In this document: positions 59,696-64,000 of the stretch, piece after piece
How the letters are laid out: the number at the start of each line of letters is the position of its first letter
How positions within the stretch are numbered: position 1 is the stretch's first letter
Assembly (NCBI GenBank): GCA_900642245.1
Contig: CAAAJI010000019.1
Coordinates: 142,359 to 206,358 of the forward strand
DNA: 64,000 nt
From: Fragilaria radians
Taxonomy: Eukaryota > Bacillariophyta > Fragilariophyceae > Fragilariales > Fragilariaceae
Direction of reading: 5' to 3'
Notes under the pieces: generated by a model
What the model was told of the DNA's origin: nothing
Seen by the model: only the letters and a program-made list of their open reading frames with translations
Database searches by the model: none
Made by a program: the position numbers and the translations under genes

Positions 59696-62215
59696 ATGGG
59701 AAAACAAAGCAAACGGTCTCGTAAATTCGAAAGGACGGGCGGAGTCAAGTCACGGTTGGAAAAAGGGACTATTACGCATAAGGGAAAGTTGAAACGTCAC
59801 CGAAAGACGACGACTACCACATCCAAGACTCTGAAGAATCAGGATACCAACAAATCTAAGATACAACATGAGAAGCAGACATCGACAAAGAATAGTACAT
59901 CTCCTTTTGCAAACAATTTTTTGGATGATGACGCAGTTGCTGATTTGAATTTGGAAACTTTCTTTGAGAAGACTGTTGAAGATTTGACGAAACGTTCACT
60001 TGATAATGATGAAAATTATGATGACGATCATGATGATGATGATGAAGACGATGAAAAAATTCATGATGAAAACGAACAAGAAGAAGAAGACAATGACATC
60101 ATTGAAGAAGACGACCATGATGGAGACTCTAGCAGCGAAAGTAGTGATAGCAATGACGACGACGATGATGATGTAGAAGCTGCCGCCGAGCGGATGCAGA
60201 AAGAAATGGACAAGTTGTCAAGGTCGGATCCAGAATTTCATGCATTTTTGGAAGAAAATGAAAAAGAATTGTTAGATTTTCAAATGCAGAATGATATGGA
60301 TATCGATGATGAGGACGATGGCAAAGAGGATCAAGATGACGATGATGATGATAGCCAACAAGAAGGAAGGAAAAGAAAGCAAGACAACAGTTCCACTGTT
60401 ATCGTAACGACTCAACTCCTTGACAAGATTGTGCAAGGAGCATTCAAATCGCACGGGGTTAAAAGTTTACGAAGGCTCCTTCAGATTTACAAGGTGGCTT
60501 GTCATCTCTCGGATTCCGATGTCCCTAAAGCGAATTCCTCAGGCACAGTGTACCACATTGACAATCGAAAGATATTCAATCAAGTTTTAGTCATGACTCT
60601 TACCAAATGTCATACCGAATTACAGTATCATTTGTTGGGGCGTGGTTCGAAGAAACCTGGAAAGCATACAGAAGGACCCACCGAAACGGAGGAAACTGAA
60701 GATGGAAATGACACAACACAGAGAGGTGACAACGATCCAATTCAGCCTAAAAAACTTATGCGTTCTTTCCGATGGAAGGAGATGCATACTATACTTCAAG
60801 TTTTCTTTCGAGCCACGTTGCATCTCTTATCCGAAGGGAAAGACTCTCAACAGCTAACGTTCATCTTGAAGGCATTGGCTAAGTATATTCCATACCTCAC
60901 TCCAATACCAAAGATTTCACAGATGCTGTTACGGTCCCTAACGGACCTTTGGTCGGCACCCTTGGATTCTTCGCAAGAATACCAAGTGGTGCGCTTGCAT
61001 GCCTTTGTACGAATCCGACAATTGGCCATCACACAGCCGTTTCCCTTCATTGAAGACTGTCTCAAGAAGACCTATCTGGCCTATGCGAAGCGGGCTAAAT
61101 TCGGAACTTCAGCAGCGTTAACATCTGTCTTGCCAACACTGACCTTTATGGGAAATTGTATCGTCGAACTTTATAGTTTAGACTTTCATTCATCCTATCA
61201 GCATGGATTTGTGTATATTCGTCAGTTGGCCTTGCACCTGCGATCAGCCATGCAAAAGAAAAGTGTTGAAGCATTTCAAGTTGTTTACTGCTGGCAATAC
61301 ATCCATTGCCTCAAGTTATGGACTGCAGTCTTGGTCCAAGGTTGTAAAATGGCAAAAGCTGTGGATTCAACTCGAAGCGCAGATGGGCAGCTGCTTCAGT
61401 CTCTCATCTACCCACTCTCTGAAGTCATTCAAGGTGTTGTCCGTTTAATTCCTACGACACGACACCTGCCTCTTCGACTTCACTGTGTTCGTTTTCTTCA
61501 GCAGTTAGCCGCTGCTTCAGAGCGCTTCATTCCTACGACAAGCATCTTGATAGAGGCCCTCGAATTGAATGAATTCTCGATGAAGCCAAAAAAGGATACC
61601 TCAAAGAGCGCATCGCGAGGTGTACAACTTCCCCTCATTCTCAAATTGCCCAAAGAAAACACCTTGCGAACAGCCGAGCAAATGGAAGCCTGTATGGCTG
61701 AGATATTTGTCTTGCTGAATCTGGAAATTGATCTTTATCGATACTCTCCAGGCTTTCTCGAATTCTCGGTATGGATCCGACAACGACTTCGCAAGTTTAT
61801 CAAGTCATCCCCAAATGCTCGATGGAGAGCGTATGCCAAGGGCTGTTTGGATGTCGCAGAACGTTATGCAGACTTTTGTCATTCGGAACGAAGTCTTCGA
61901 TTGTCCGAAGCGCCGAAGGATGTGAAACGTTTAGAGGCCTTGAAACCTGTGTCCGAAGCTTCAATGTGCGAGCGCTATGAAACAGCTGTAAGCAAACAGA
62001 AACGGCTAGAAGAAGCGGCACGTCCTGCTTCCAAAGTTACCAAGACGCCTCCAGCGGCCAAAACAAAATCCATCACAAACCAGCCTAAGAAATCAACGCC
62101 CTCATCAAAGACTACGAAAACGATGGCTATTGAAGAAGATGCACTCGCACAAAATGATGAAGTGGCAGAAGGTGTTGACTGGTCAGATGATGATGACGAC
62201 GACGATTCAGAATAG
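59696..62215 (+). CDS. NOC2: Nucleolar complex protein 2 (NOC2)
   Basis: Intronless, 839 residues from the ATG at 59696, which sits in a strong GCCATGG context and opens with the basic MGKQSKRSRKFERTGG. Very acidic tracts (about 125-220, runs of Asp/Glu) precede the NOC2 core. VKSLRRLLQIYKVACHLSD, IDNRKIFNQVLVMTLTKCH, RQLALHLRSAMQKKSVEAF..YCWQYIHCLKLW and SLIYPLSEVIQGVVRLIPT are conserved helical NOC2 segments. NOC2 pairs with NOC1 and NOC3 and moves pre-60S ribosomal particles from nucleolus to nucleoplasm. The C-terminus is Lys-rich and then acidic (VDWSDDDDDD). The open frame runs 38 codons further upstream without an ATG, so it is not used. Confidence 0.95.
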   Translation: MGKQSKRSRKFERTGGVKSRLEKGTITHKGKLKRHRKTTTTTSKTLKNQDTNKSKIQHEKQTSTKNSTSPFANNFLDDDAVADLNLETFFEKTVEDLTKRSLDNDENYDDDHDDDDEDDEKIHDENEQEEEDNDIIEEDDHDGDSSSESSDSNDDDDDDVEAAAERMQKEMDKLSRSDPEFHAFLEENEKELLDFQMQNDMDIDDEDDGKEDQDDDDDDSQQEGRKRKQDNSSTVIVTTQLLDKIVQGAFKSHGVKSLRRLLQIYKVACHLSDSDVPKANSSGTVYHIDNRKIFNQVLVMTLTKCHTELQYHLLGRGSKKPGKHTEGPTETEETEDGNDTTQRGDNDPIQPKKLMRSFRWKEMHTILQVFFRATLHLLSEGKDSQQLTFILKALAKYIPYLTPIPKISQMLLRSLTDLWSAPLDSSQEYQVVRLHAFVRIRQLAITQPFPFIEDCLKKTYLAYAKRAKFGTSAALTSVLPTLTFMGNCIVELYSLDFHSSYQHGFVYIRQLALHLRSAMQKKSVEAFQVVYCWQYIHCLKLWTAVLVQGCKMAKAVDSTRSADGQLLQSLIYPLSEVIQGVVRLIPTTRHLPLRLHCVRFLQQLAAASERFIPTTSILIEALELNEFSMKPKKDTSKSASRGVQLPLILKLPKENTLRTAEQMEACMAEIFVLLNLEIDLYRYSPGFLEFSVWIRQRLRKFIKSSPNARWRAYAKGCLDVAERYADFCHSERSLRLSEAPKDVKRLEALKPVSEASMCERYETAVSKQKRLEEAARPASKVTKTPPAAKTKSITNQPKKSTPSSKTTKTMAIEEDALAQNDEVAEGVDWSDDDDDDDSE

Positions 62216-62372
62216 CTTATTATTTTCATGCCAATGTTTCCTACTTAATTTTACTCTTTCTTGAATTTAATATAGTTTTTGATGGACAATTAGTAAGCAT
62301 TACTGACACATGTTTCAAGTCCTTGAATTAAAAACTGTGTTTTGAGTATTTAATTCTCTTAAACAGCCATGG

Positions 62373-62900
62373 CTAACCTTTTCGTGCCTGCTGTTGTTGC
62401 TGATGCTGTGCTGCAATCGCCTTGGTTGCTTCGACAGCTGCCTTTTGCATCAGACCCTGCATCTCATTGGCCTTTTTGGCGACCTCGTTTGCTTGCTTCT
62501 CTAGTTCTTTCATAGAGTTTTCGACCTTATTCATCTCTCCCGTAATAAATTCCAATCTTTTACCAACTGTCAACTTGGCATCCTCTAAATCATTCTTAAT
62601 CAAGATGGGACCCATCAATTTATATACTTGATGATGACTCCCATCGTCCTGACGGAGAAGATTGAGTTCCTGTAATACCATTTCATTTTCATTCTTTTGT
62701 GATAATAATTGTTGTAGTGTCGTGTGTTGCTCGGCCATCGTGTCTTGAAGGGTACGGAATTTTGACATTTCAGCCTCCACAGCTGCTGCCATGTCAGCGC
62801 CAACTGTATTTGGTTGCTGTATTATATGCCTTTGTTCCGAGCTCATGATCTTTGATGTTTTTGTGATAGTGGTTGTGGTGGGGGTGTTGCTCTTTTTCAA
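62373..62900 (-). CDS. PFDN6: Prefoldin subunit 6
   Basis: Intronless, 175 residues. The core (about 40-160) is a beta-type prefoldin: a long coiled coil (VEAEMSKFRTLQDTMAEQ.., LLSQKNENEMVLQELNLL), a beta-hairpin with VYKLMGPILIKNDLEDAK, and a second coil KRLEFITGEMNKVENSMKEL. The GPILIKNDLEDAK loop and length match prefoldin 6. Prefoldin captures unfolded actin and tubulin and hands them to the TRiC/CCT chaperonin in the cytosol. The first 36 residues, Thr-rich and with Met at 19 and 37, exceed the usual N-terminus. Translation may begin at MSSEQRH (62846) or MAAAVEAEM (62792). The Gln-rich C-terminus is short. It is convergent with NOC2, 157 bases away. Confidence 0.93.
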   Translation of the reverse strand: MKKSNTPTTTTITKTSKIMSSEQRHIIQQPNTVGADMAAAVEAEMSKFRTLQDTMAEQHTTLQQLLSQKNENEMVLQELNLLRQDDGSHHQVYKLMGPILIKNDLEDAKLTVGKRLEFITGEMNKVENSMKELEKQANEVAKKANEMQGLMQKAAVEATKAIAAQHQQQQQARKG

Positions 62901-64000
62901 AGGACTATCAGTGTTGTGTCGATCGTTGTTGGCAACAAAAAATCTAAGGTCTGTAAGACAACAGTGTACATTCTACGCTTGGTCGCTAGTACTCCTGTAC
63001 CAAATGTAGTACCTCACAGATTAAAGAAATTACTGAAGAAATGATAAAATATTTCCTTCCAATACCTGTTATAAATGCTGATCATTTGGTAGGCTTCCGA
63101 TTTTGATAGAATCTTGATGAGCGAAGAAAATCAAGAATAGTGATCACAATGCTTCTTCCTTCTCCTCCGACAATGAGTTCATTGAATGTCTCCTACAACA
63201 TGGTGACGATGAATACAAAGAAAATGATGCAGGGTTATTCATATTGCTCCTCACTCAAGTTAAGGACAAGTGCTGATCTAATGAAAAGAAGAAATCTTGT
63301 GGAATATCTGCTTCTAGTCCTCCATTTACTTCTGACTATTGTAGCACATGCACCCTTGAATAAGTTCCCATTGTAAAGCCATGAATTCATGAAACAATGA
63401 ATCAGTGATATGCTACTAAGTAATTGGAATAGACATTTTTACAAATATCTCTCATCTCTTACCAATTAGGTGCCTTAATCTTATCTGGATTTATATGTTG
63501 CATTCTCTGCAACATCAATGCATAGTCAACGAACTTTAGTTGATTGTAATATTTGTATTTTGGATCCACAAATGCAAATCTTTTCCTAAAATACATGTCA
63601 TTTTCTCTTTGTTTGGCAACCATATGGATGGAAGGAGATACGTTGATATAGGTAGGCTTGCAAGATTTTGAAGCCACTACTTTTGTATTGCCCTACATTT
63701 TTGATGCCTCCAAAACCACCGGGTGGTCTGAATTGGTGTCATGATTACCATCTTTTGGAGATTAAGAACGGCTCTAAGCATAAATGAATATTGTAGTACA
63801 ACGTCACGAACATGTGCTTAATGTTTGAATACAATTGAAATGCCATGCATTAAGAACCAAAATGATAACGCTTGGAGAAGAAGTTCGTATCTAAGTGAAT
63901 TTTGCACTTCAAGGAAAATCATAGAGCATCAAGTTATTGATATGGAAACCTCCATCACTTCGTTCAGATTCTCTTATCTCCCATGATGATAAGTGAATTT
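62901..64000. other. Right-edge region, possible exon only
   Basis: 1.1 kb of AT-rich sequence. It holds a candidate minus-strand exon (63692-63463) and a short frame at 63160-63280 without a domain. No complete gene is visible. Confidence 0.4.
63463..63692 (-). CDS. Candidate internal exon, unknown protein
   Basis: A 230-base open stretch (76 codons) framed by a TAG acceptor at 63694-63693 and a GTAAGA donor at 63462. It reads GNTKVVASKSCKPTYINVSP.., then FAFVDPKYKYYNQLKFVDYA..RMQHINPDKIKAPNW. It is Lys/Tyr-rich with no known domain. No partner exon could be fixed on either side within the window. Treat it as a guess: a basic, possibly RNA- or organelle-associated protein. Confidence 0.2.

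Overview
The window is nuclear DNA from a photosynthetic eukaryote, most likely a diatom or a close stramenopile relative. The grounds are: AT-rich DNA with widely spaced genes; short GT-AG introns of about 58-180 bases; several proteins starting with a secretory signal followed by a plastid-type leader (glutaredoxin with a Q-A-F cleavage-like site, an LPOR-like reductase, a HAD nucleotidase); and an LCIB-type theta carbonic anhydrase. Eighteen protein-coding genes are supported. I found no convincing tRNA, rRNA or CRISPR array. The species cannot be named from sequence alone.

Layout. 1-5.9 kb: an LTR-like relic, a secretory 2OG/Fe(II)-oxygenase-like protein, and mitochondrial HSP70 (three exons, minus). 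5.9-12.7 kb: an LPOR-like reductase, a PRMT1-type arginine methyltransferase, and a HAD 5'-nucleotidase. 14.3-23.3 kb: a Golgi-type sulfotransferase, a class-III aminotransferase, and a large TRP/polycystin-like cation channel. 23.3-29 kb: gene-poor, with diverged repeats and a perfect 19-bp inverted repeat. 29-31.2 kb: theta carbonic anhydrase and a CGFS glutaredoxin, divergently transcribed. 31.2-41.9 kb: repeat-rich, containing a nuclear tyrosine recombinase with a complete catalytic set, followed upstream of its start by a direct duplication that contains a 20-N scaffold gap. 41.9-48.5 kb: a membrane-anchored cyclophilin-like protein, a RING/coiled-coil protein and an unknown protein. 48.8-51.3 kb: a truncated Mutator-like transposase next to poly-C tracts. 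51.3-54.2 kb: a GNAT + two LysM + HMG-box fusion protein. 56-62.9 kb: a compact gene-dense stretch with a double-SET protein (apparent single-base frameshift), BDP1 of TFIIIB, NOC2 and prefoldin subunit 6.

How the genes relate. There are no operons. Functional grouping is loose: BDP1 and NOC2 share a 173-base divergent promoter and both serve ribosome production (Pol III transcription and 60S maturation), with prefoldin 6 convergent beside them. Theta carbonic anhydrase, glutaredoxin and the LPOR-like protein point to plastid functions. The most unusual items are the GNAT-LysM-HMG protein, the tyrosine recombinase with its duplicated upstream region, the LPOR-like protein with a twin-arginine-like second leader, and the frameshifted SET gene.
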